A stretch of 64,000 nucleotides of DNA from Sphingomonas aurea (lineage in GTDB: Bacteria > Pseudomonadota > Alphaproteobacteria > Sphingomonadales > Sphingomonadaceae), in contig NZ_JAUUDS010000006.1 of NCBI RefSeq assembly GCF_030678875.1, positions 1-64,000 on the forward strand. Reading direction: 5' to 3'. How positions within the stretch are numbered: the first letter of the stretch is position 1; each line of letters begins with the position of its first letter. The position numbers and the translations under genes were made by a program. The notes under the pieces were generated by a model. The model had not been told where the DNA came from. It made no database searches and was given only the letters and a program-made list of their open reading frames with translations. Shown one piece after another: positions 43,505 to 51,135 of the stretch.

Positions 43505-45598
43505 ATGCGCCCCGATCCCCTCGATCCCGATCAGCCGCGGCACTGGCCCGCGCGGGGCCGGGGCGTCGATGGCTGGCCCGCCTATACCGCCCCCGATCTG
43601 TGGACCGATCCGCCCGAGCCCGAGCCGCAGCGCCGCTCGTATCGCTGGGTCGGCCGCTGGCTGGTGCGCGGGGCGGCGGCCGCGATCGTGCTGCTGGTCA
43701 TCGCCATCGCCTGGCTGGCGATCACCGCGCCGCTGTCGCGCTCGCTCAAGCCGCCCACCCCGCCCTCGATCACGCTGCTCGCCGAGGACGGTACGCCGAT
43801 CGCCCGGCGTGGCGCGATCATCGGCGCACCCGTCGATGCCGCCAAGCTGCCCGACCATGTCCGCGAGGCGTTCCTGGCGATCGAGGATCGGCGCTTCTAC
43901 TCGCACTGGGGCATCGACCCGCGCGGCATCGCCCGCGCCGCCTGGGCCAATGTCGGGTCGGGCGGGGTGCGCCAGGGCGGCAGCACGATCACGCAGCAGC
44001 TGGCCAAGAACGCCTTTCTCGACTCGGACCGCACCGCCGCGCGCAAGCTGCGCGAGGTGATGATCGCCTTCTGGCTGGAGGCGTGGCTGACCAAGGACCA
44101 GATCCTGTCGCGCTACCTGTCGAACGTCTATTTCGGCGATAATGTCTATGGCATCACCGCCGCGTCGAAGCATTATTTCGGCCGCACCCCCGACCGGCTG
44201 AACGTCGGCCAGGCGGCGATGCTGGCGGGCCTCGTCAAGGCGCCCAGCCGCCTTGCCCCCACCGTCAACCTGAAGGGCGCCCGCGCGCGTCAGGCCGTCG
44301 TCGTCGGCGCGATGGAGGATGCCGGCTTCCTGACGAAGCGAGAGGCCGACGCCGTACAGCCGCAGCGCGTGCTCGAGCGGTCGGCACAGACGCTGCCGAC
44401 CGGCACCTATTTCGCCGACTGGGTGCTGCCCCAGGCCCGCGATCGCGCCGGCGAGGTGCAGGCCGAGACGACCGTGCGCACCACGCTCGACCCGCGCCTG
44501 CAGAAGGTTGCCGAGCGCGTCGTGCGCTCCGCCGGCCTGGGCAAGGCGCAGGCGGCGATCGTCGCCATGCATCCCGATGGCCGCATCGTCGCGATGGTCG
44601 GCGGGCGCGACTATGCCAAGAGTCCATTCAACCGCGCCACCCAGGCGCGGCGCCAGCCGGGCTCGACCTTCAAGCTGTTCGTCTATCTGGCCGCGATGCG
44701 CGCCGGCATGTCGCCCGACACGGTGATGGATGATTCGCCGGTCGAGATCGCCGGCTGGAAACCGCGCAACGACGACAACCGCTATCTGGGGCCGATCACG
44801 CTGCGCCGTGCCTTTGCGCGCTCCTCCAACGTCGTCGCGGCGCGGCTGACGCAGGAGGTCGGCGTGCGCAACGTCATCGCCGCCGCGCGCGACCTGGGCA
44901 TCACCACGCCGATCGCCAACGAGGCGACGATCGGGCTCGGCACTTCGGAGGTCTCGCTGACCGAGCTGACCGCCGCCTATGCCGCGATCGCCGCCGGCGC
45001 CTATCCGGTCGAGCCCCGCGGCGTGGCCGAGGTCGACGACAAGCCCTGGTACCAGGCGATCGCCGGCGGGCAGAAGCGCTTGCCGGAACGGGTTCGCACC
45101 GACATGCTCCAGCTGCTCGGCTCCTCGCTGCGCGGCACGGGGCGAGAGGCGACGCTCAGCATCGACGCCTGGGGCAAGACCGGCACCTCGCAGAACAGCC
45201 GTGATGGCTGGTTTATTGGTGCGGCGGGTGATCTCGTGGTCGGCGTATGGATCGGCAACGACGACAGCTCTCCCATCCCCGGCCTCCACGGCGGCGGGAT
45301 TCCGGCACAGCTGTGGCGCGGCTTCATGCAGGACGCGCTGGGCGTGGCGCCGGTGGTGCGCGAGGAGGTGGTGCCGGTCGATGCGAACCTGATCGGCGAC
45401 GCCGGCAACGAGCTGGAGGGGATCATTCCCGACACGATCGACGCTGCTGCCGATCAGCTCGACCAGCTGGGGTTGGAGATCCGCCAGAACGACGACGGCT
45501 CGATCGCAGTCGGCCCCCGCCGCGATCGGGAGCGTGATCGCAGGCCGCCGCTCGACGATCGCCGCGATCCGGACGAACCGCCGGAAGAGGATTACTGA
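43505..45598 (+). CDS. Class A penicillin-binding protein (bifunctional peptidoglycan synthase)
   Basis: Polymerises and cross-links peptidoglycan. The 697-residue protein has a cytoplasmic Pro-rich start, one membrane helix (AAAAIVLLVIAIAWLAI, about residues 58-74), a GT51 glycosyltransferase domain with EDRRFYSHWGIDPRGIARA (catalytic Glu) and GGSTITQQLAKN, and a transpeptidase domain with SxxK in GSTFKLFVYL, SSN and KTGTSQNSRDGW. The acidic C-terminal tail (RRDPDEPPEEDY) is low complexity. It resembles PBP1-type enzymes without the extra OB insert. It is convergent with the acyltransferase gene, only four bases apart. Confidence 0.94.
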   Translation: MRPDPLDPDQPRHWPARGRGVDGWPAYTAPDLWTDPPEPEPQRRSYRWVGRWLVRGAAAAIVLLVIAIAWLAITAPLSRSLKPPTPPSITLLAEDGTPIARRGAIIGAPVDAAKLPDHVREAFLAIEDRRFYSHWGIDPRGIARAAWANVGSGGVRQGGSTITQQLAKNAFLDSDRTAARKLREVMIAFWLEAWLTKDQILSRYLSNVYFGDNVYGITAASKHYFGRTPDRLNVGQAAMLAGLVKAPSRLAPTVNLKGARARQAVVVGAMEDAGFLTKREADAVQPQRVLERSAQTLPTGTYFADWVLPQARDRAGEVQAETTVRTTLDPRLQKVAERVVRSAGLGKAQAAIVAMHPDGRIVAMVGGRDYAKSPFNRATQARRQPGSTFKLFVYLAAMRAGMSPDTVMDDSPVEIAGWKPRNDDNRYLGPITLRRAFARSSNVVAARLTQEVGVRNVIAAARDLGITTPIANEATIGLGTSEVSLTELTAAYAAIAAGAYPVEPRGVAEVDDKPWYQAIAGGQKRLPERVRTDMLQLLGSSLRGTGREATLSIDAWGKTGTSQNSRDGWFIGAAGDLVVGVWIGNDDSSPIPGLHGGGIPAQLWRGFMQDALGVAPVVREEVVPVDANLIGDAGNELEGIIPDTIDAAADQLDQLGLEIRQNDDGSIAVGPRRDRERDRRPPLDDRRDPDEPPEEDY

Positions 45599-45602
45599 TC
45601 GC

Positions 45603-46595
45603 TCAGGCGGGCGTCGCTTCCGCCCGCGCCCCGTCCACCGGGCTGCGGTCCACCGGGCTGCGGCGGCCGATGAAGATGATCGCGCCGGGGGCATAGCGCT
45701 CGGCGAGGAGTACGGCGACCATCGGCGTCACGATGCCGACCACGACGCGCAGCAGGACCGCGACATACACCGCGAGGTGGACGCGGTGGAGGAGCACGGC
45801 GCTCAGCACCGCCGCCAGCGGCAGGTGCCAGAGGAAGATCGGCAGCGAGAAGCGGCCGATGCCGGTCAGCAGCCCATATGACGGCATGTGCCGCGACAGC
45901 GACAGCACCGTCGCCCAGCCGATCGCCACCCCGATCAGCGACGACCCGGCCCATGGCGTGCCGGACTGGATACCCGCGGCGGCGAATGCCAGTGCCACCA
46001 CCCCCGCGACATAGATCGCCAGCCGCATCGGCCAGGCCAGCCCCTCGCGACCATGGTAACCCAGCACCACGCCGAACAGGAAATGCGGCAACAGGTAGAA
46101 GCTGCGGTCGATCGACAGGATCTGCACCGTCCCGAACAGGCCGCCGGCACTGATCGCCGCCGCCACCAACGCCGCGAGCCACAGCCCGCGCCGTCCCGGA
46201 TGGAACGCCCGCTCGCCCGCGTAGACGACGATGAGGACGACGGCGAGCGCCTGCAGGTACCAGAGGTGCCACATGCCATAGAAGAGCGACCGGATCGGCG
46301 TAGCGGATCGCCCGGCCTCCCAGTCGATAGCCGAGCAGACCAGGGTGAGGAGGACGAACGGCGGCACCAGCCGCGACGTCCGCTTCGTCCACCCCTCCCA
46401 GCTCAGCACCTGCGCGTCGCGGCGATAGCCGTAGATGAAGCCCGTGATCGCGATGAACAGCGGCATCCGGACATAGCCGAGCAGCTGGATCGCCGATCCC
46501 ACGAGCGAACCGCGCAACGTCGGTTCGGAGCCAACCGCGTGGAATGCCACGACCATCAGACACGCGAACCCGCGCATATCGTCCAGACGCTTCAT
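45603..46595 (-). CDS. Acyltransferase family 3 membrane protein
   Basis: A 330-residue AT3-type integral membrane protein with about ten hydrophobic segments. It begins MKRLDDMRGFACLMVVAFHAVG, where the Arg and the His of TM1 are the family marks, and holds RMPLFIAITGFIYGYR and FSLPIFLWHLPLAAVL. Such proteins O-acylate surface glycans or export acyl groups. The ATG at 46595 is chosen because this is the family's usual start. It is unlinked to polysaccharide genes here, so the substrate is unknown. The 171 bases upstream are A+T-richer and probably hold both divergent promoters. Confidence 0.82.
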   Translation of the reverse strand: MKRLDDMRGFACLMVVAFHAVGSEPTLRGSLVGSAIQLLGYVRMPLFIAITGFIYGYRRDAQVLSWEGWTKRTSRLVPPFVLLTLVCSAIDWEAGRSATPIRSLFYGMWHLWYLQALAVVLIVVYAGERAFHPGRRGLWLAALVAAAISAGGLFGTVQILSIDRSFYLLPHFLFGVVLGYHGREGLAWPMRLAIYVAGVVALAFAAAGIQSGTPWAGSSLIGVAIGWATVLSLSRHMPSYGLLTGIGRFSLPIFLWHLPLAAVLSAVLLHRVHLAVYVAVLLRVVVGIVTPMVAVLLAERYAPGAIIFIGRRSPVDRSPVDGARAEATPA

Positions 46596-46766
46596 CAAGC
46601 TCCCTTGCTGCACGGCAACACGGGCGACGCTAGGTTGGCAGGTGCACGGTGCCAATCGTCAATCCGCCACAATGGATCGAATGTTAATGTGATTTCGCAC
46701 TTTTCGGCTTTTGCCTGACAAAGTGGAAAGGGTTGAGTTTCGGCCCCTCCCGCCTAAACCCCGCGC

Positions 46767-47768
46767 ATGCGCTTCTTCTCGGACAATGCCGCCCCGGTCC
46801 ATCCGCAGCTATTCGCCGCCATGGCCGCGGCGGACACGCTCGACACCGCGTATGACGGCGACCGCTGGTCGCGCGCGCTGGACGAGCGGCTGGGTGCGCT
46901 GTTCGAGCATGAGGTGCGCGTGCTCTGGGTGCCGACCGGCACCGCCGCCAACTGCCTGGCGCTCGCCGCACTGTGTCCGCCTTATGGCGGCGTGATCTGT
47001 CACCGCGACGCGCATATCCAGAACGACGAGGGCGGCGCGCCCGAATTCTATACCCACGGCGCCAAGCTGATGCTGGCCGAGGGACCGGGAGCCAAGCTAG
47101 ACCCCGCCGGTATCGCCGCGGTCGCCGACGCCATCGCCGACGACGTCCACCGGGTACAGCCGCATGCCGTCTCGATCACCAACGCCACCGAATACGGCCT
47201 CGTCTACCGCACGCCCGAGGTCGCCGCGATCGGCGAACTCTGTCGCGCGCGCGGCCTGCGGCTGCACATGGACGGCGCGCGCTTCGCCAACGCGATGGCG
47301 ACGGCCGGCTGCTCCCCTGCCGAGATGACGTGGCGTGCGGGCGTCGACGCGCTGTCGTTCGGCTTCGTAAAAAATGGCGGCATGAGCGCCGAGGCGCTGG
47401 TCCTGTTCGATCCCGCGCTTGCCGACGCGACGCTGCGCCGCCGCAAGCGGGCCGGGCTGCTCCTGTCCAAGGGGCGCTACCTCGCCGCGCAGATTCTGGC
47501 GATGCTCGACGACGAGCTGTGGCTGACCAATGGCCGCGCCGCCAATGCGGGCGCGGCGCTGCTGGGCGCGGCGGCCGGCGACCGGCTGATCCATCCGGTC
47601 GAGGCGAACGAGGTCTTCCTGCGTGCCAGCCCGCAAGAGGCCGCGCAGCTGCGCGCCGCCGGGTTCGACTTCTACGACTGGGCACCGGGCGAGGTGCGGT
47701 TCGTCACCGCGTGGAACAGCGCGTCAGAAGACCTGGCCCGCTTCGCCGACGCCATCGCCGCCCTGTGA
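46767..47768 (+). CDS. Low-specificity L-threonine aldolase
   Basis: PLP enzyme that splits threonine or allo-threonine to glycine and acetaldehyde. The 333-residue protein starts MRFFSDNAAPVHPQLFAAM with AYDGDRWS shortly after. It contains PTGTAANCLAL, HRDAHIQNDEGGAPEFYTHGAK (as separate blocks), LHMDGARFANAMA and the PLP-lysine region SFGFVKNGGM. The length is normal. Its TGA overlaps the GTG of the EamA gene, so a threonine-degrading enzyme is coupled to a membrane exporter. Confidence 0.9.
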   Translation: MRFFSDNAAPVHPQLFAAMAAADTLDTAYDGDRWSRALDERLGALFEHEVRVLWVPTGTAANCLALAALCPPYGGVICHRDAHIQNDEGGAPEFYTHGAKLMLAEGPGAKLDPAGIAAVADAIADDVHRVQPHAVSITNATEYGLVYRTPEVAAIGELCRARGLRLHMDGARFANAMATAGCSPAEMTWRAGVDALSFGFVKNGGMSAEALVLFDPALADATLRRRKRAGLLLSKGRYLAAQILAMLDDELWLTNGRAANAGAALLGAAAGDRLIHPVEANEVFLRASPQEAAQLRAAGFDFYDWAPGEVRFVTAWNSASEDLARFADAIAAL

Positions 47769-48679
47769 CCGAGCCCCGCCCGAACTCGACGCGGGCCCGC
47801 ATCCTGATCCCGTTCGGCATCGTCACGCTGATCTGGGGATCGACCTGGCTCGTCATCCGCGACCAGATCGCGGTGGTGCCGCCCAGCTGGTCGGTCACCT
47901 ATCGCTTCATCGTCGCCTGCATCGCGATGGGCGGCTGGGCGCTGTACCGGCGCGAGGAACTGCGCCTCGACGCGCGCGGCCTCGCCTTCGCGGCGGCGAT
48001 CGGCATGCTGCAATTCTGCCTGAACTTCAACTTCGTCTACCGGGCGGAGGCGTTCATCACCTCCGGGCTGGTGGCGGTGATCTTCGCGCTGCTGCTCGTC
48101 CCCAATGCCCTGTTCGCCCGCGTCTTCCTGGGCCAGCGGCTGGGCGCGCAGCTGGTGCTCGGCTCCGCCATCGCGATGGCGGGGATCACGCTGCTGTTCG
48201 TGCACGAGGCGCGGGTCGATCCGGCTGGCCCGACGCGCGCGCTGGCGGGGATAGGCCTGACCCTGGTCGCTATCCTGTCCGCCTCGTCCGCCAACGTGAT
48301 GCAGGCGACGCGCACCGCCGCCCGCTATCCGATGGCGCCGATGCTGGCGGTCGCGATGCTGATCGGCGCGGTGGTCGACGGCGTCTATGCCTGGGCGACG
48401 GTGGGGCCGCCCGTGTTCGAGCCGCGGCTCGGCTATGTCGCCGGCATCCTCTATCTGGGCCTGTTCGCCTCCGCGCTCGCCTTCACGCTCTATTACCGGG
48501 TGCTGCGCACGATCGGGCCGGCCAAGGCAGCCTATTCCAGCGTCATCGTGCCGGTCATCGCGATGCTGCTGTCGACCCTGTTCGAGGGCTATCGCTGGTC
48601 GCCGCTCGCCGCCGCCGGGGCGGTGCTGGCCGGGACTGGGCTGGTCGTGGCGCTGAGGGCGCGCAGGCCGGCGCGATAG
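47765..48679 (+). CDS. EamA (drug/metabolite) family transporter
   Basis: A 304-residue protein with ten membrane segments in two EamA repeats. IWGSTWLVIRDQIAVVPP marks the first and VLRTIGPAKAAYSSVIVPV the second. Relatives export amino acids or metabolites; coupling to threonine aldolase suggests an amino acid such as threonine or glycine, but this is inference. The start is GTG at 47765, overlapping the aldolase stop. The last 91 bases overlap the 3' end of the convergent epimerase-like gene. Confidence 0.85.
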   Translation: MTEPRPNSTRARILIPFGIVTLIWGSTWLVIRDQIAVVPPSWSVTYRFIVACIAMGGWALYRREELRLDARGLAFAAAIGMLQFCLNFNFVYRAEAFITSGLVAVIFALLLVPNALFARVFLGQRLGAQLVLGSAIAMAGITLLFVHEARVDPAGPTRALAGIGLTLVAILSASSANVMQATRTAARYPMAPMLAVAMLIGAVVDGVYAWATVGPPVFEPRLGYVAGILYLGLFASALAFTLYYRVLRTIGPAKAAYSSVIVPVIAMLLSTLFEGYRWSPLAAAGAVLAGTGLVVALRARRPAR

Positions 48680-49419
48680 TCGGGCCAGACCGGCGCCCAG
48701 CCCAGCACCCGCCGCGCCTTGCCGGCGGCCACCCGCCGGTTCTCGGCATAAAAGGCGCGCGCCATCGGCGACAGGCTGTCGAGCGCCACGAACGGCGGCG
48801 GCGGCAGGCCCAGCAGGTCCGCCGCATAGGCCACCACGTCGTTCTGCGGGCAGGGCCGGTCATCCGCCAGATTATAGGCACCCGCCGGCCCCTCGAACCC
48901 CGCGATCACGCCGCCGGCGATGTCGTCGACATGCACCCGGCTGAACACCTGCCCCTCCACCGCGACGCGGTGCGCCTTGCCCTCGCGCACCCGCTCCAGC
49001 GCCGAGCGGCCGGGGCCGTAGATTCCGGGTAGCCGGAACACCCGCGCACCCAGCGCCAGCCAGTCGGCATCCGCCCGCGTCCGTGGCGGGCGGCGGCCCC
49101 CGGTCGGTGCGCCCTCGTCCACCCACGCGCCGCCGGTGTCGCCATAGACACCGGTCGACGACAGGTAGCCGAGCCACGCGCCCGACCGCGCCAGCATCGC
49201 GCCATAGCGGACCAGCACCGGATCGACCGCGTCCTCGGGCGGCACGGAGGACAGGACGTGCGTCGCCGCCGCGATCTCCGCCGCCACCGCGTCCCCGTCG
49301 GCGAAGCGCAATGTGCCGCCCCGCCCGTCGCGCGTCGTCCCGACCACGCGCCAGCCGTCCAGCCGCGCCGCGACAGCCTGCGCGGCATAGCCCAGCCCGA
49401 AGACCAGCAGCCGGCTCAC
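48589..49419 (-). CDS. NAD(P)-binding epimerase-like protein (YeeZ type)
   Basis: A 276-residue extended-SDR-like protein: Rossmann start SRLLVFGLGYAAQAVAARL, then LSSVPPEDAVDPVL, the motif YLSSTGVYGDTGG with the Tyr of the active site, and FRLPGIYGPGRSALERV, typical of YeeZ/SDR family proteins. The substrate is unknown. The GTG start (49419) overlaps the upstream M28 peptidase stop. The C-terminal 91 bases overlap the convergent EamA gene; the last about 30 residues are Ala/Pro/Ser-rich and may be non-essential. Confidence 0.82.
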   Translation of the reverse strand: MSRLLVFGLGYAAQAVAARLDGWRVVGTTRDGRGGTLRFADGDAVAAEIAAATHVLSSVPPEDAVDPVLVRYGAMLARSGAWLGYLSSTGVYGDTGGAWVDEGAPTGGRRPPRTRADADWLALGARVFRLPGIYGPGRSALERVREGKAHRVAVEGQVFSRVHVDDIAGGVIAGFEGPAGAYNLADDRPCPQNDVVAYAADLLGLPPPPFVALDSLSPMARAFYAENRRVAAGKARRVLGWAPVWPDYRAGLRALSATTSPVPASTAPAAASGDQR

Positions 49420-51059
49420 TTGCGTGCCATCGGCCCCTTGTAGAGCCGCCCGAAATAGTCGCCCTTGTTCCATACCGGCCGCGCGGGCGCGTCGGCGATC
49501 TCGCGCGCGATGCGATAGTTGATGTCGACGAAGCGCACCCCTTGGTCCCACAGGATCGGCTGGCTCAGGTCGTCGCAGGGCCGGTGATAGCAGGTCGACA
49601 GGAACTTCTCTGACGCCGCCTTCCCCTCACCCGCGCGGCCCGGCCACAGGAAGACCGAGGGGATGCCCTGCTGGACGAAGCGGAAATGGTCCGAGCGGAC
49701 GAAGAAACCCTGTTCCGGCGCCGGATCGGGCGACATGGTCGCGCCGCCCGCCGCCACCGCGCGCGCGACGATCGGCCCCAGGGTGGAGCGGTCGGCCCCG
49801 TACACGTTCATGTCGCTGAACGGATAGAGCAGCATCGGCATGTCGAGATTGACGTCGGCGACCAGCCGGTCGCGCGCCACCGTCGGATGCTGCGCGAAAT
49901 AGTCGGCGCCGACCAGCCCCTTCTCTTCCGCGGTCACCGCCAGGAACATCAGCGTGCGCTTGGGCGGCTTGCCGGTGAAGCGCTTCGCCTCCTCGATCAG
50001 GCTGGCAATGCCGATCGCATTGTCGAGCGCGCCGTTGTTGATCCGGTCACCGGTGCCCGACGCGTTGACGCCGATATGGTCGAGATGGGCGGACAGCACC
50101 ACGATCTCGCGCGCCAGTTTCGGATCGCTGCCCGGCAGCAGGCCGACGACGTTGCTGCTGGTCGCCGGCGTGAAATCGGTGCGCAGGGCCACCGTCAGCG
50201 TACCGGCGGCGCGCACCGGGCGATAGCGTGGCGTGTCGCTCGCCGCGGCCGCGGCGATCCCCGCCCAGTCCTTGCCGAACAGCGCCCGTCCCGCCACCGG
50301 CGACAGCGTGCCGAGCAGCGGTGCGGTGGGCGCAGGCGCATTGGCGCGCCCGTCCGGCTCCGCCCAATTCATCCGCCCCGCATCATAACGCGCGGCGAGC
50401 GCGGTCATCGCCTGGGGCGTGCCGTCCGGGTCGGCGATCACCACCGCGCCGACCGCGCCCCGCGCCGCGGCCATCCGCAGCTTCTGCGCGTCCTGCCCGA
50501 AAAAGGCGCGTTCCTCGCCGTCGAGTGAGGCCGGCGCGCCGCGGACATAGGCGACGATCCGTCCGCGCACGTCGGTCTTGCCATAGCTGTCGACGCCCTC
50601 GCCCGGCGCGTCGATACCATAGCCGACGAAGACGACCGGCGCCGACACGCTGGTTTCCGCGCGTGAAGGGTCGCCGCTCGGCACATAGTCGGTCCCGAAC
50701 GCCAGCGGTCGGGGTGCCCCGCCCGGCGCGCTCCACACGAAGCTGCCCTGCCCCGCCGGTTTGTAGGTGACGAGCGGCACCCGCTGCAGATAGCCGCCGT
50801 CGTCGCCGCCCGGCCGCAGCCCGGCGGCGTAGAACTGCGCCGCGACATATTGCGCGGCGATGTCGTATTCGGGGCTTCCCGCCTCGCGTCCCTTCATCGC
50901 GTCGGACGCCAGGAACATGACGTGCGCCTTCATCGCCGCCTGGTCGGGCGGCAGCGCCGCGTTGATCTTTTCCAGATCGGCGGGCGCGGCCGACCCGGCG
51001 CCGGAGAGCGCCAGCGCGAGCAGCGCGGCCGGAAAACGGAGCATTGTCATGTCTTTCAT
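49416..51059 (-). CDS. Secreted M28 family metallopeptidase with PA domain
   Basis: A 547-residue exported zinc aminopeptidase. It has a signal peptide (MLRFPAALLALALSGAGSAA), a protease-associated domain (VGYGIDAPGEG to about residue 270) and a peptidase domain with SAHLDHIG (zinc His and Asp), NGALDNAIG, AVTAEEKGLVGA (catalytic and zinc Glu), DMP and DHFRFVQQGIPSVFLW. It probably releases amino acids from peptides in the periplasm. The start could be 51059, 51050 or 51044; all keep the signal peptide. It overlaps the epimerase start by four bases. Confidence 0.9.
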   Translation of the reverse strand: MKDMTMLRFPAALLALALSGAGSAAPADLEKINAALPPDQAAMKAHVMFLASDAMKGREAGSPEYDIAAQYVAAQFYAAGLRPGGDDGGYLQRVPLVTYKPAGQGSFVWSAPGGAPRPLAFGTDYVPSGDPSRAETSVSAPVVFVGYGIDAPGEGVDSYGKTDVRGRIVAYVRGAPASLDGEERAFFGQDAQKLRMAAARGAVGAVVIADPDGTPQAMTALAARYDAGRMNWAEPDGRANAPAPTAPLLGTLSPVAGRALFGKDWAGIAAAAASDTPRYRPVRAAGTLTVALRTDFTPATSSNVVGLLPGSDPKLAREIVVLSAHLDHIGVNASGTGDRINNGALDNAIGIASLIEEAKRFTGKPPKRTLMFLAVTAEEKGLVGADYFAQHPTVARDRLVADVNLDMPMLLYPFSDMNVYGADRSTLGPIVARAVAAGGATMSPDPAPEQGFFVRSDHFRFVQQGIPSVFLWPGRAGEGKAASEKFLSTCYHRPCDDLSQPILWDQGVRFVDINYRIAREIADAPARPVWNKGDYFGRLYKGPMARK

Positions 51060-51135
51060 CAGGCCGGGCGGGGTAGCACGGCAACGAACGCGCGCAAGCA
51101 GTGGAACATGCAGCCCGCTCGGCTATATTCGGGCG

